From assembly GCA_032871835.1 (NCBI GenBank), contig CM065301.1, positions 82,594,278-82,658,277 on the forward strand: a stretch of 64,000 nt of DNA. The letters are read 5' to 3'. Source of the stretch: Dipteronia dyeriana. Its lineage: Eukaryota; Streptophyta; Magnoliopsida; Sapindales; Sapindaceae. The notes below the pieces were generated by a model. That model made no database searches. It saw only the letters and a list, made by a program, of their open reading frames with translations, and was not told the DNA's origin. Position 1 is the first letter of the stretch, and each line of letters starts with the position of its first letter. The translations under genes were made by a program, and so were the position numbers. Positions 36,256 to 47,025 of this stretch are shown here, in pieces.

Positions 36256-37248
36256 TTGCTGGGGGTAACTTTTATTTATTTTACTTTTTTAATAAAGTTG
36301 GGAGCGGGAGTGTTGTTAATTGTTTTTGTATTTTTTTTTTATTTTACTTTATTTTGTTTTATGTTTTTAAATTGTTTTTTAAGTTTGGGAGTGAGAGTGG
36401 AAGTATTGAGGTAACTTTCACTTTTTTATTTTATTATTTTTAAAAAAATATTTTTTAAGCTGGGAAGGTTAGAGCTGGAGCAGGATAAGGTGCGGAAGTG
36501 TTGTATTAATTTTTAATATTTTAAATTGTTTTAATGCTGGGGAGCTAGAGCTGAAGTGGGAGCGTTGAGGTAACTTTTTTTTTTCTACTTTGGTATTCTT
36601 TATGTTATCTCTTTTGAATTTGTTTTCCATGATAGTAAGTTGGTGCGGGAGCGGGAGCGGGAGCGCTGAGGTAATTTTTTTTTACTTTTCTAAAATTGTT
36701 TTTTAAGCTAGAAGGTGGGAGCAGGAGCGGGAACGAAAGCGTTGAGATAACTTTCTTTCCATTTATTTTATTTTATTTTACTTTTTCAAAATTATTTTTT
36801 AAAATTGATAGTACTTTTCCAAAATTGTTTTTTAAGCTAGGAGGTAAGTGTAGGAGCAGGAGCAGACACATGACGAAAGCGTTCAGGTAACTTTCTTTCC
36901 ATTTACTTTATTTTATTTTACTTTTTCAAAATTATTTTTTAAGATTGAGAGCGGGAGTGAGAGCGTTTTGGTAACTTTATTTTACTTTAATTTCATTTAC
37001 TTACTTTTTCTTTAAAAATGTTTTTTAACCTCGGGAGCGGGAGCAGACACGATAGCGAAAACGTTGAGGTAACTTTCTTTTACTTTACTTTCTTTTATTT
37101 TCCGTTTTTAATTTTTTTAATAAAATATTTTTTAAGCCTGAGAGCGGTAGCAGAATCGTTGATGTAACTTTCTTTTACTTAATTTTTTTATAATTTATTA
37201 AATTGTTTTTTAAGTTGGAGAGCTGGAGCGGTAGCAAGAAAGGGATTA
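36256..37248 (+). repeat. GGGAGC / GTAACTTT satellite (left arm, block C2)
   Basis: Units of about 90-110 bases each have two parts. A purine-rich GGGAGC block of 25-60 bases ends in (T/C)TGAG|GTAACTTT. Then 55-75 bases of T-rich DNA end in TTGTTTTTTAAG. The same family fills 41336-42110, 42811-42964, 43881-44630, 45262-46075, 47026-47544 and 48141-48555. On the opposite strand it fills 51434-52050, 52602-54780, 54946-55745, 61746-62580 and 63691-63912. No protein product is supported. Confidence 0.85.
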
Positions 37249-38021
37249 TGGCTTAGGGCTTAGGGCTTAGGGCTTAGTTCTCAGTTCTTAGTTTGACATT
37301 GTTTCCCCAGTTGCTTTTGGGGCCAAAAGTGATTCTGGACCTAAGACAATGTGTTTGGTAAAATCGCGAGAAAGTGCTTTTGGTCACTTTTAGCTTCTCC
37401 CAACTGAGTTTTTGAGAAACTACAAATACATGGATTTTAGCTTCTGCTTTTAGAAAACGTGCAACAATGATATTGAATGAAATTTTACTAACTTTCCAAC
37501 TTTGTCCTTGTCTTCAACGAAATTTAACAAAATTAAATTGGACTTATATTTATGTACAAAAAAAATGTTACCATAATTGTATAAAAAATGGGATAATTAA
37601 TTCAATAAAGTAGAATAAAAATCAAATAAAAAAATAAAGTAGAATAAAATAAAGAAATGAGGCTAATTAATTAAATAAGGTAGAATAAAAAAATAGGGCT
37701 AATTAATTCAATAATGTACCATAATTATATAACACTTAACACTTAACACTAAACACAAATAAACAAGAAAAATGTAAAGTATATCACATTAGTACCATTT
37801 AGTTGTCTATGTCATTTTAGTAATTTTACACACTTACAACACTTTTTATTTCAGTTTACCCAACACATTGAAATTGCTTTTAGTTCTCACAGCACTTTTG
37901 AAAATCATTTTACCAAACACTCAACTGATTCTTCCCACAACAATTCCAAAAGCAATTCCCTCCACAACAATTTCAAAAGCACTACTCCCCACAACACAAC
38001 AACAATGTCAAAGTGGGCCTA
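37249..38021. mobile_element. Insertion with CTTAGGG-like end and inverted TTTGACATTGTT
   Basis: Compared with the homologous segment at 59461-59475, which reads AGGGATTAGGAATTGC, this copy is split after AGGGATTA by about 770 bases ending GGGCCTA. The insert starts GGCTTAGGGCTTAGGGCTTA, then holds an inverted repeat, TTTGACATTGTT (37292) and AACAATGTCAAA (about 38001-38012). The interior has facing GTGTTTGGTAAAA and TTTTACCAAACAC. The TTA/CTA at the borders may be a 3-base target duplication. It is a non-coding, MITE-like insertion, class uncertain. Confidence 0.6.
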
Positions 38022-38224
38022 GGAATGGCATTACCATTGACATTAGGATTGAGATTGGGATTGTTTGCATTAGGATTAGGATTAGGATTAGGATTAGGGT
38101 TGTTTGGGATTGGGATATCTATCGGGATTGTTTGCATCAGGATTTGGATTATGTTTAACAAGAACGGGAGTGGGAGTGGGAGTGGGAGTGGAAGTGGGAG
38201 AGGGAGAGGGAGTTGGAGCTAGAG
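38022..38224 (+). repeat. GGATTA and GGGAGT hexamer arrays (block D)
   Basis: TTAGGATTAGGATTAGGATT-type repeats are followed by GGGAGTGGGAGTGGGAGTGG. A diverged copy in the same orientation is at 59469-59640. The GGG runs spaced by 3 bases meet the simple G-quadruplex pattern. Confidence 0.85.
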
Positions 38225-38590
38225 TTGGGGAAGTGTTTTTGTTCGATTCACTTATTACTTTTTTCGTTTACTTTTTCTAATATTTCTAGTACTATCAATT
38301 TCAGATGCAGGAGTACTTAAATTGAGCATTTTATCCATATGGATTTGGTAAGCTAAATTCTACTATTCGGGATAGGAAATCTCTGACCGTAGAACCAAAC
38401 AATTTAAATGTTTATTATGGAGTCGAGTACGTTTATTGTTGAGTTAAGCTTTTGGCACATATTCTAGTAGTATAGTTATTATATTTCTCAGCTTAGCAAT
38501 GGTTGACACTTGACAGTAGCATTTTTTAGGAGTAAGGGTTGAAGTAGGATTTGTAGGAGCAGGAGCAGGAGCATGAGGATTAGCAGGATG
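38225..38590 (+). repeat. Unique-sequence block E, first copy
   Basis: About 365 bases of complex sequence contain GTGTTTTTGTTCGATTCACT, TTTATCCATATGGA, GACCGTAGAACCAAACA and TTCTCAGCTTAGCAATGG. Copies are at 39365-39705 (+), 57546-57880 (-), 59641-59950 (+), 59985-60125 (- partial) and 61600-61745 (- partial). Because it is not simple sequence, it is the best marker for showing that the arms are duplicates. Confidence 0.85.
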
Positions 38591-39320
38591 ATTAGATTGC
38601 TTGCTTACTTGTTTATTTTGTGTGTATTTTAATTTTATTTAATGTGTGTGTTCCTTGCTTGCCTGCTTGCTTATTCTGCGTGTATTTTATTTTTATTTAG
38701 TGTTTGTTTGTGTTTTTGTGTATTGTTTGTTTGCTTTTTTATTTATTGTGTATATTTTACTTGTTTGCAGGCTTGTTTTGTGGGTGTGTTTATTTTAATT
38801 TTATTTATCGTGTGTATTTTGTTTACTTGCAGCAAGCAAGCTCGTTTATTTTGTCTGTATTTTATTTTTGTTTATTGTGTGCGTTTTGTTTGCTTGCTTG
38901 TATGTGTGCACTTGTTGTTTACTGTGTGTGTTGCTTGCTTGTTTACGTATTGTGTGTGTATCTTGCTTGCTTGCTTGCTTCCCTACTGTGTGTATGTGTT
39001 TTATTTTTCACTTGTTTATTGTTTTTTGCTTGCTTGCCTACTCTTTGTTTGTGTGTGTATCTTGATTGCTTATTTGTGTGTGGGTGCTTGTTATTTATTG
39101 TGTTTGTGTGTGTTTTATTTTTTTGCTTGCTTGCTTGCTTATTTTGTGTATCTTGCTTGCTTACTTATTATGTGTGTATCTTCCTTGCTTATTGTGTGTG
39201 CGTGTGTGTATATCATGTTTGTTTGCTTTCGTGTGTTTTTCTTGCTTGCTTATTGTGTGTGTATCTTGTCTGCTTGCTTGCTTATTGTTAGTTACTATGT
39301 GTGTGTGCGCGCGTGGTTAA
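38591..39320 (+). repeat. GCTTGCTTGCTTATTGTGTGTGTAT array (block F, left arm)
   Basis: Tandem GCTTGCTT plus ATTGTGTGTGTATCTT phrases. All three frames stay open for long stretches and read as Cys/Leu/Val-rich products (for example 227 codons at 38642-39325). Such simultaneous openness is a property of the repeat and not of a gene. Reverse-complement partners are at 57945-59045 and 60186-61575. Confidence 0.85.
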
Positions 39321-39364
39321 CATGAGCAATAATAAGATTAGGATTAGCTGTATTAGTAAGAGTT

Positions 39365-39705
39365 GGATTAGCACTCTCTAGAGCTAGGAATGTGTTTTTG
39401 TCATTTTCACTTTCTTGTTACTCTTTTGTGTTTACTTTTTCAAACATGTCTAGTATTGTCAAATTCAGGAGCAAGAGTAAGAGTACATGAATTGAACACT
39501 TTATCCATATGGACTTGGTAAGTTAAATACTTCTGTTTGAAGTAGGAAATCTATGACCGTAGAACCAAACATTTTATATGTTTATTGTATAGTAAAACAT
39601 ATGTTTATTGTTGAGCCAAGCTTTTGGTATACATTATAGTGGTATAGTTATTATAGCATTTCTCAGCTTTGCAATGCTTGACACATGATAGTTCTAATGG
39701 TAGGA
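39365..39705 (+). repeat. Unique-sequence block E, second copy
   Basis: Diverged copy of 38225-38590, including TTTATCCATATGGACTTGG, GACCGTAGAACCAAACA and TTTCTCAGCTTTGCAATG. Its closest partner by order is the minus-strand copy at 57546-57880. Confidence 0.8.
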
Positions 39706-39916
39706 GTAGGAGTAGGAGTAGGAGTAGGATTTTGATTTGTAGGATTTGTAGGAGCAAGATTCGGAGCTGGATCAAGAGCAGGAGCAAGAGCATGATGAGT
39801 AGGATGAGGATTAGGATTAGGATTAGGATTAGAATAATAGGATTGTTTGCCTTACGATTAGGATATTGTGATTATTTGTATTAGGATTAAGATTGTTAGG
39901 ATTATGATTAAGATTG
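39706..39916 (+). repeat. GGAGTA and GGATTA hexamer arrays
   Basis: GTAGGAGTAGGAGTAGGAGT, then TTAGGATTAGGATTAGG and diverged GATTAAGATTGTTAGG. The mirror partner is at 57270-57545. Confidence 0.8.
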
Positions 39917-39919
39917 TTA

Positions 39920-40082
39920 GGCCCCTTTTGGTGCATGAGATAGTATATGATTGTTTTTACTGGATTGGATAGGATTGGATGAGATTAATTTTAATGTTAT
40001 CATGTGTTTGGTGTAATATAGGATAGGATTAAAAATAGAGTAATCATGTGTTTGGAGTAACTTGGGATAGGATTAAAAATAG

Positions 40083-40132
<50 letters not shown>

Positions 40133-40754
40133 CATATATGATGTGAACATTTTACCAAAACCCATCAATTTTGTTTTCCTCTTTCATTCCTCATTTTTTC
40201 TTCCTCATCTTCTCATCTTCTCATCTTCTCTTTTCTCTTTCTCCGCGACAATAATATTGTCATCCAAGCACTTGGGTGACTCGCAATCAAGATTTCTTTC
40301 AAGCCATTTCTCAAGTTATATTATTAATTTATCAAAGAAAATTTGTTTGATTTGTGTGTTGATTTAGTTTATTGACTTAGGTGTTTGTGTAACCGATAGA
40401 ATTGGATCCTCTGTTCTTGTTTTTCATTTCTTTTACCTCCCTTGATCTGGCCTTGTTTTTGGTTGTGTTGTAATCTGTTTCTTGCTTTTCTTGTGAGGCA
40501 TCTTATGTTTGTGTTGTTTTGATGAGTGCTTCTTTGCTTTACTGGGTGCTTCTTACTTTTTGTAGACGATTGAATTTGGTAGTTGGTTCACAAGCAATCG
40601 GGAGAAGGAGAAGGGTGGGATTGTTTTATCCCATTGAAATGGGATAAAAGCACTATTAGGATTAATGTGAATCATATCCTATCGACGAGCCAAACACGGT
40701 AAAGGGACTAAAAATAATCCTTTTCTCATCCTATCTCAGCCGCCAAACGTGGCC
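39920..40754. mobile_element. PIF/Harbinger-like element, left-arm copy
   Basis: The termini GGCCCCTTTTGGTGC and (reverse complement) GGCCACGTTTGGCGGC flank 835 bases, with TTA on both sides (39917-39919 and 40755-40757). A 3-bp TTA duplication and GGCC..GTTTGG termini are typical of PIF/Harbinger-type non-autonomous elements. The interior has facing copies of a GGATAGGATT phrase, a (TA)n run (about 40086-40130) and no transposase. The same insertion occurs at the homologous site in the right arm. Confidence 0.8.
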
Positions 40755-40914
40755 TTAGGGTATTAGGATTAGGATCAAGATGTTTAGGATATTATGATTA
40801 GGATCAACATTAACCAAACTGTTGTCTGATTAACTTTACTGCAGATTATTTTTTTAGTGCAACTAACGATGATTATTTTAAAAGCTACACAATTATCAAA
40901 CTGACCTGTAGAAA
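40755..40914 (+). repeat. Unique-sequence block I (left arm)
   Basis: About 160 bases include CAAACTGTTGTCTGATTAAC and GATTATTTTAAAAGCTACAC. The reverse complement lies at 56226-56367 in the right arm with the same neighbours on both sides. Confidence 0.8.
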
Positions 40915-41335
40915 AGTATTAGAAGTAGAAGTAGAAGTAGAAGTAGAATATTGGAGGTAGAGGTAGAGGTAGAAGTAGAAAAGTAGAAAGTAGAAGTAGA
41001 TGTAAAAAAGTAGAGGTAGAGGTAAAATAGAAGAATAGTACGTAGAATAGTAGAGTAGAAGTAGAAGTAGAAGTAGAAGTAGAAGAGTATATTTAGAATA
41101 GTAAAGAAGTAGAAGTAATAATAAAATAGTAGTGGAATAGTGGCAGTGGAATAGTAGAAGTAGAAGTAGAAGTAGAAGTAGAATATTAGAAGTAGACTAT
41201 TAGAATTAGAAGTAGAATACTAGAAGTAGAAGTAGAATATTAGAAGTAGAATAATAGGAGAAAAAGTAGAATAAATAGAAGTAGAAGTAGAAGTAAAATG
41301 GGTAGATGTAGAAGTAGAATTAAAATATACAGAAG
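40915..41335 (+). repeat. AGTAGA hexamer array (left arm)
   Basis: Degenerate AGTAGAAGTAGAAGTAGA with AATAGTAG and ATATTAG interruptions. The mirror partner TCTACTTCTACT is at 55746-56225. Confidence 0.9.
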
Positions 41336-42110
41336 CTGCTCGGGAGCAGGAGTAGTAGCGGAAGTGTGAGGTAACTTTCTTTTCTTTTATTTATTTTTTA
41401 ATTGTTTTTTAAGCTGGGAAGCTAGAGTGGGAGCGGGAAAGGGAGCAGAAGCACTGCGTTAACTTTTTTTGTTTGCTTTATTTTATTTTATTTTATTTTA
41501 TTTTTAAATTGTTTTGTAAACTAGGGAGCTAGAGCGTTGAGGTAACTTTCTTTTAATTTGTTCTATTTTATTTTACTTTCTTTTATTTTACCTTTTTATT
41601 TTTTTATTTTTTTTTAAGATAGGAAACTGGAATGGGAGCGGGAGCGGGAGCAGGAGTGGGAGTGGGGCGGGAGCGTTGAGGTATCTTTATTTTACTTTAT
41701 TTTCTATATTTTTACTTTTTAAAATTGTTTTATAAGCTCGGGTGTGGGAGTAGGAGCGTTAGCAGAAGCGTTGATGTAACTTTTTTTTACTTTACTTTTA
41801 TTTTATTTTATTTTAATTATGTTTTAGGTTGAGGAGCTAGAGTGGGAGTGGGAGTGGGAGTGGGAAAGGTAGCGAAAGCGCTGAGGTAACTTTCTTTAAC
41901 TTTATTATATTTTAATTTTTTAATTTATGTTTTAAGTTGGCAAGTTGGTACGGGAGCGGGTGCGAGAGAGAGAGTGCTGAGGTAACTTTCTTTTACATTA
42001 GTTTATATTACTTTTCTATAATTATTTTTTAAGCCATGGAGGGGGAGTAGGAACGGAAGCACTGATGTAACTTTCTTTCAGTTTACTTTATTTTAGCTAT
42101 GGAGCTGGAG
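41336..42110 (+). repeat. GGGAGC / GTAACTTT satellite (left arm)
   Basis: Seven or eight units of the exon/intron-like satellite. Clear examples are GAGGTAACTTTCTTTT at about 41367, 41539, 41882 and 41979. One purine block, at 41636-41672, has many GGG runs. Confidence 0.85.
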
Positions 42111-42810
42111 CTGGTTATTTTTATTGTGTGCTTGTTTGTGTTTATGTTTATTTTTATTGTGTCGATGTATGTGTTTGTGTTTATTTTTATTTAGTATGTG
42201 TTTTTTTATGTTTATTTTTATTTAGTGCGTACGTGCATGTGTGTATTTGTATTCATTTTTATTGTATGTATGTTTGTGTTTATTTGTAGCACGTGCGTGT
42301 ACGTGTTTTATTGTGTGTTTATTTTTATTCATCGTGCGTTTGTGTTTCTTTTTAGTGCGTGCATGTTTGTTTGTATTTATTTTTTAATGTTTATGAGTGC
42401 GTTTATTTTTTATTGTGTGGGTATGTTTATGTTTATTTTTACTTAGTTCGTGTGTCCATGTATGTATTTGTATTACGTGTTTGTATTTTTGTGTTTATTT
42501 TTAATGCGTGCATGATATGTTTGGGTGGTGTGTGCGTGCGTGTGTTTATTTTTATTTATTGTTTGTTTATTTTTATTTAGTTTTTACGTTCGTGTGTACA
42601 TGTATTTATTTTTATTGTGTATGTGTTTATTTTCAATGTGTGTGCGTTGCCTGCTTGTGTGTGTGGCGTGTTTGCATAGCATGCGTGCGTGTGTTTTATA
42701 TTTATTGTGTGTTTGTATTTATTTTTATCTAGTGTGAGCATGTGTTTATTTTTAGTGTGCATGTGCATGTTTGTGTTTTAATTTTATTGAGTGCGTGAGA
42801 CAATCTTTTT
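42111..42810 (+). repeat. TTTATTTTTATTGTGTGTTTG array L1
   Basis: Degenerate tandem phrases of the type GTGTTTATTTTTATTTAGTG, GT-rich on the + strand. All frames are largely open by chance. The right arm has no comparable block at the matching place (about 54946), so this array expanded in the left arm or was lost on the right. Confidence 0.8.
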
Positions 42811-42964
42811 TTACTTTACTTTCTTTTATTTTACTTTTTTAAAATTGTTTTTTAAGATAGGAAGCATGAGCGTTGTGGTAACTTTCTTTTATTTTTATTT
42901 TACGTTTTTTTTAAAATTGATTTTTAAGCTGGGAAGCTAGAGCGGGAGCGGCTAGGGAGGTAGA
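42811..42964 (+). repeat. GGGAGC / GTAACTTT satellite, single units
   Basis: One to two units of the exon/intron-like satellite between GT-rich arrays, with TTGTTTTTTAAGATAGGAAG and GTGGTAACTTTCTTTT. Confidence 0.75.
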
Positions 42965-43380
42965 GCGTGCGTGCGTTTATGTTTATTTTTAGTACATGCA
43001 TGTATGTGTGTGTTTTTGTATGTGTTTGTGTTTATTTTTGTTTTGTTCGTGTATGCATGTGTGTATTTGTATTTATTTTTATTGTGTTTTGAGTTATTTT
43101 TTGCCCGTGTTTATGTGTTTGTATTTATTTTTAATGTGTGCATTGCGTGCGTTGCCTGATTAAGTGGTGTGCATAGCGTGCATGTGTGTTTTAGTGTGTT
43201 TATGTTTATTTATTTTGTGTATGTGTGTGTGTGGGATTTAGTGTGTGCGTCTGTGTGTATTTGTATATAATTTTATTTTCTGTTTGTGTTTATTTTTAGT
43301 GTGTGTGCGTTTGTATTTGTGTTTAATTTTATTGCGTGTGTGGCGTGTTTGCGTGGCAAGCATATTGTGCTTGCTTGCTT
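42965..43380 (+). repeat. GT-rich array L2
   Basis: Same family as 42111-42810. It ends in GCTTGCTTGCATGCGTT at the border of an inserted element. Confidence 0.75.
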
Positions 43381-43389
43381 GCATGCGTT

Positions 43390-43776
43390 AGAGGTGTCAA
43401 CGGTTCGGTTAAATCGTTCAAAACCGAACCGAAACCGTTCATCTAAAACTGTAACCGAAATCGAAACGTAACAATCGGTTACGAAACCGGTTTTCCGACG
43501 GTTCGATTACGGTTATCCTTCCCTAAAAACCGTTTCAAAACCGTTTCAAAACCGGCTTTATGTATAAAAAGATCAACCAATAGTATTGTGACACGTGACA
43601 ATTCGTTTGAAAAAAAAACTGGCTGTAACGAAACCAAACCGTAACCGCCCAACTTCGGTTATGGTTACGGTTACAGTTAGTTTTTTCCACGGAAACGAAA
43701 ATGGAACCGGAACCGGAACCATAACCAGCAGTTTGTAACTGAAACCGAACCCGAACCCGAACAGTGGACACCTCTA
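43390..43776. mobile_element. Inverted-repeat element rich in GGTTCGG/CCGAAC (left arm)
   Basis: Perfect 9-base inverted ends, AGAGGTGTC and GACACCTCT, enclose about 387 bases with facing CGGTTACGG/ACCGTAACC phrases. The flanks GCATGCGTT (43381-43389) and GCGTGCATT (43777-43785) match at 7 of 9, consistent with a worn 9-bp target duplication of Mutator type. A truncated partner lies in the right arm at 54781-54945. It belongs to the same general class as the 620-bp element at 19925. Confidence 0.65.
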
Positions 43777-43785
43777 GCGTGCATT

Positions 43786-43880
43786 GATGTGTGTTTTATT
43801 GTGTGTTTATTTTTTTTATTGTGTGTTTGTTTGTTTATATTTATTGTGTGTTTTTGTTTATTTTTAGTGCGTGTGTGAGA
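43786..43880 (+). repeat. GT-rich array remnant
   Basis: Continuation of array L2 after the inserted element (GTGTGTTTATTTTTTTTATT). Confidence 0.7.
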
Positions 43881-44630
43881 TAATTTTCTTTTACTTTTCT
43901 TTCTTTAATTTTTTTAAAATGTTTTTTTAATCTAGGAAGCAGGGGCGGGTGCGTTTAGGTAAAATTGTTTTTTAAGATAGGGAGTGAGAGTGCTGCGGTA
44001 ACTTTCTTTTACTTTATTTTATTTTAATATTTTTAAAATGTGTTTTAATCTAGGAAGCAGGGGCGGGTGCGCTGAGGTAATTTTCTTTTACCTTATTTTC
44101 TTTTATTTTACTTTTTAAAAATTGTTTCTTAGGCTTAGCAACAGGAGCGAGTGGGAGTGGGAGTGGGAGTGGGAGCGGAAGAGTTGATGTAACTTTCTTT
44201 TACTTTACTTTACTTTATTTTATTTTAATTTTTTTAAAATTGTTTTTTAAACTGTGGAGCTGGAGCGGAGCGATGAGGTAACTTTCTTTTACTCTATTTT
44301 ATTTTAATTTTTTAAAATTGGTTTTTAAGATAGGGAGCTGGAGCTAGAGTGCTGAGATAACTTTCTTTTACTTCGTTCTCTTTTATTTTACTATTTTATT
44401 ATTTATTTTTTTTTAATTTGTTTTTTTTTAGCTAGTTAGTTGTCACGGAAGCAGGAGCGTTGTAGTAACTTTCAATTATTTTACTTTATTTTATTGAACT
44501 TTTCTAAAATTGTTTTTTATGTTATGGAATTGGAGCGGAAACGGAATCGCTGAGGTAACTGTATTTCACTTTACTTTCTTTTATTTTACTTTATCAAAAT
44601 TATTTTTTAAGATGGGGAGCGGTAGCGGGA
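43881..44630 (+). repeat. GGGAGC / GTAACTTT satellite (left arm)
   Basis: About eight units. The stretch around 44480-44630, including GATGGGGAGCGGTAGCGGGA, aligns in reverse with 53990-54120 in the right arm. Confidence 0.85.
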
Positions 44631-45261
44631 TGTCACGGGCCGCAAGCTTACAAGCCCAGGAGTCCAACAGAGGCCCTTAATCTGCCAAATTCCTGGAAGA
44701 TTCTAGAGACTTCCCCATAATTCCGGCATTGGTCAAGCTTCTAGAAGTCTCTTGCAACCCAACCATCTCTACACCATTCTTGTGCTTAGATAGGTGTAGA
44801 ATAATCAAGAACCTTGTAAAGGCATGTAAATACATGTAGAGTATTCTAGTTAGATGTAGAATATTCTGGAGACTTAATCTCCACTATTAGACTAGATTAG
44901 TCTAGAACATTCCTTAAGGAGGTGGCTCACCTATAAATAGCCAACCCCTCTCATTTGTAAACCATCCTAGAATTTTTACATTAATACATCTCTTCCTTTG
45001 AGAGTACTTGTGAGCATTCTAGCGATCCAGAGCATTGTGGTCTTCCTTCGCAAGTCCACCGATCCTCTGCCTCTGGGCTCCCCATTTCGACCCTCTCCCG
45101 ACTCTCCTCACTCTAAATCGCTTCCGCATCTTCACACTCGGCAACGTTCGTCCAAGAACCTGCCCGAGTGTCTCTCTTACAAGGCTTACTTAGCAACGTT
45201 CCAACGGAAGTTGCCTAAGTGCCGCACGGGTGTGCCTAGATGAAATTCTCACCCCGTGACA
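44631..45261 (+). mobile_element. Solo LTR
   Basis: The 631 bases start TGTCACGGGCC and end ACCCCGTGACA, a perfect 9-base inverted end with TG..CA termini. GGGA flanks it on both sides (44627-44630 and 45262-45265). It contains a TATA-like box, CCTATAAATAGCC, at about 44930-44942 and no coding domain. The right arm has the uninterrupted target at about 53998-54022, so this is a clean insertion reduced to one LTR. Gypsy or copia origin was not determined; the TGTCACGG start is more usual in Ty3-gypsy families. Confidence 0.85.
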
Positions 45262-46075
45262 GGGAGCTCTACAATAACTTATTTTTACTTTATTTTCTTT
45301 TATTTTACTTTTTTTAACTTCTTTTTACTTTATTTTCTTTTATTTTACTTTTAAAAAAATATTTTTTACGTTAGGATGCTAGCGCGGGAGTTGGGGCGGC
45401 AGCGTTGAGGTAACTTTATTTTACTTATCTTTTTTTTTAATTTTACTTTTTAAAAACTGTTTTTTAAGCTCAGGAGCAGGAGCAGGAGCATGAGCGGAAG
45501 CGTTTAGGTAACTTCATTTTATTTTATTTTAAATTGTTTTATTTTTATTTTGGGAGTAGAAGTTGAAGTGAGAGCGTTGAGGTGATTTTTTTTTACTTTG
45601 TTCTATTTTATTTTATTATCGTTTATTTTAGTTTTTTTAATTTTGTAAGTTAGGGAGCGGGAGCGTTAAAGTAACTTGCTTTTACTTTAATTTATTTTAT
45701 TTTATTTTATTTTTAAAATGTTTTTTAAGCTAGGAAGCTAGTGCGAGAGTAGGAGTGAGAGCAAAAGTGGGAGTAGAAACGAGAGTGGGAACAGAAGCGA
45801 TGAGGTCACTTTTTTTTACTTTACTTTTTTAGATTGCCTTTTTATTCTGAAGAACCGGAACGGCAGTGGGGTTGGGACTGGGAGCTTTGGGGTAACTTTT
45901 TTTTTTTTTTACTTTATCAAAATTGTTTTTCGAGATAGAGACCGGGAACGGAAGCGTTGATGTAACTTTCTTTTACTTTACTTTTTTTTAAATAAGTCGG
46001 GGTGCTGATGCGGGAGCAAAAGCAATGTTGTAACTTTCTTTTTCTTTACTTTTTTAAGCTAGGAAGCTAGAGCTT
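45262..46075 (+). repeat. GGGAGC / GTAACTTT satellite (left arm)
   Basis: About eight units. The order of small variants matches the right arm at roughly 53045-54000 read in reverse (for example GGGAGTTGGGGCGGCAGCG against the minus strand at about 53870). Confidence 0.8.
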
Positions 46076-47025
46076 GAGCTGTTTATTTTTGTTGTGTGGG
46101 TGTGTGGGGGTGTGTTTGTGTTTTTTTGTTTTTTTGTTATGCATGCATGCATGCATGAGTTATGCGTGCTTGCATAGCGAGCGTGTGCACGTGTGTTCTG
46201 CTAGCGTACGTGTGCGTATGTTTATTTTTTCTTTTTGTGTGCTTATTTTTATTTAGTTTATGTTTGAGTTTGTTTTTATTGTATGACTGTTTGTTTATGT
46301 TTATTTTTATTGTATGTGTTTGTTTTTGTGTGTGTTTGTGTTTTTTTTGTGTGCATACGTGCATGTGTATTTGTATTTATTTTTATTGTGTGTGTTTGTT
46401 TTTATTTTTAGTGTGGCTATTTATTTGTGTTTACTTTTGTTTAGTGTGTGTATGCATGTGTATTTTGTGTTTATTTTTTTTGTTTGTGTTTTTTTAGTGC
46501 ATACATGTTTAGTTAATGTGATGTTTAGTTAATGTGTATGTTTGTGTTTATTTTTATTTTGTTGCTGTTTGTTTGTGTTTATTTTTAGTGAATATGTGCG
46601 TGCATAGCTTGTTTGTGTGGCGTGCATAGTGTGCGTATGTGCCTGTGTTTTATTGTGAGTGTTTATTTTTATTTTTAGTGTTTGTGTTTGTGTTTGTGTT
46701 TATTTTTATTTAGTGCGTGCGTTCGTGTATGTATTTGTGTTTATTTTTAGTTAGTGTGTGTGTACGTTTGTGTTTATTTTAAGTGATTGCTTGTGTTCAT
46801 GCATTGCTTGCTTGCATGTGTGGCATGCATACTTTGCTTGCTTGCACGCATGCATGCTTGTGTGTTTAATTTTGTGTGTTTATTTTTATTTATTGTGTAT
46901 GTTTATTTTTATTTATTGTGTGTTTGTGTTTGTTTTTGCTTTGTGTGTTTATTTTTATTTAATGTGTGTTTGTTGTTTTTAGTGTGTGTGTATGTTTGTG
47001 TTTATTTTTATTGCATGCGTGAGGT
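46076..47025 (+). repeat. GT-rich array L3
   Basis: About 950 bases of TGTTTATTTTTATTGTGTGT-type sequence with GCATGCATGCATGCATG at about 46141. The partner in the right arm (52945-53040) is only about 100 bases, so the array length differs roughly tenfold between arms. Confidence 0.8.

Noticed and set aside
38035..38110. TTAGGA repeats as true telomere
   Set aside because: The period is 6 and the unit differs from plant TTTAGGG. It sits among other hexamer arrays, so a simple hexamer tract is the better reading.
38642..39325. Long open frame (227 codons), Cys/Leu-rich
   Set aside because: All three frames on the strand are open together and the sequence is a GCTTGCTT/GTGTGT repeat. No start context or domain supports a gene.
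42198..43159. Several Phe/Val/Cys-rich frames in the GT-rich arrays
   Set aside because: They come from TTTATTTTTATTGTGTGT repeats. Overlapping frames are all open.
44998..45243. 81-codon frame in the solo LTR
   Set aside because: It lies inside a clearly bounded LTR downstream of its TATA box, in the transcribed R/U5-type region. No protein family.
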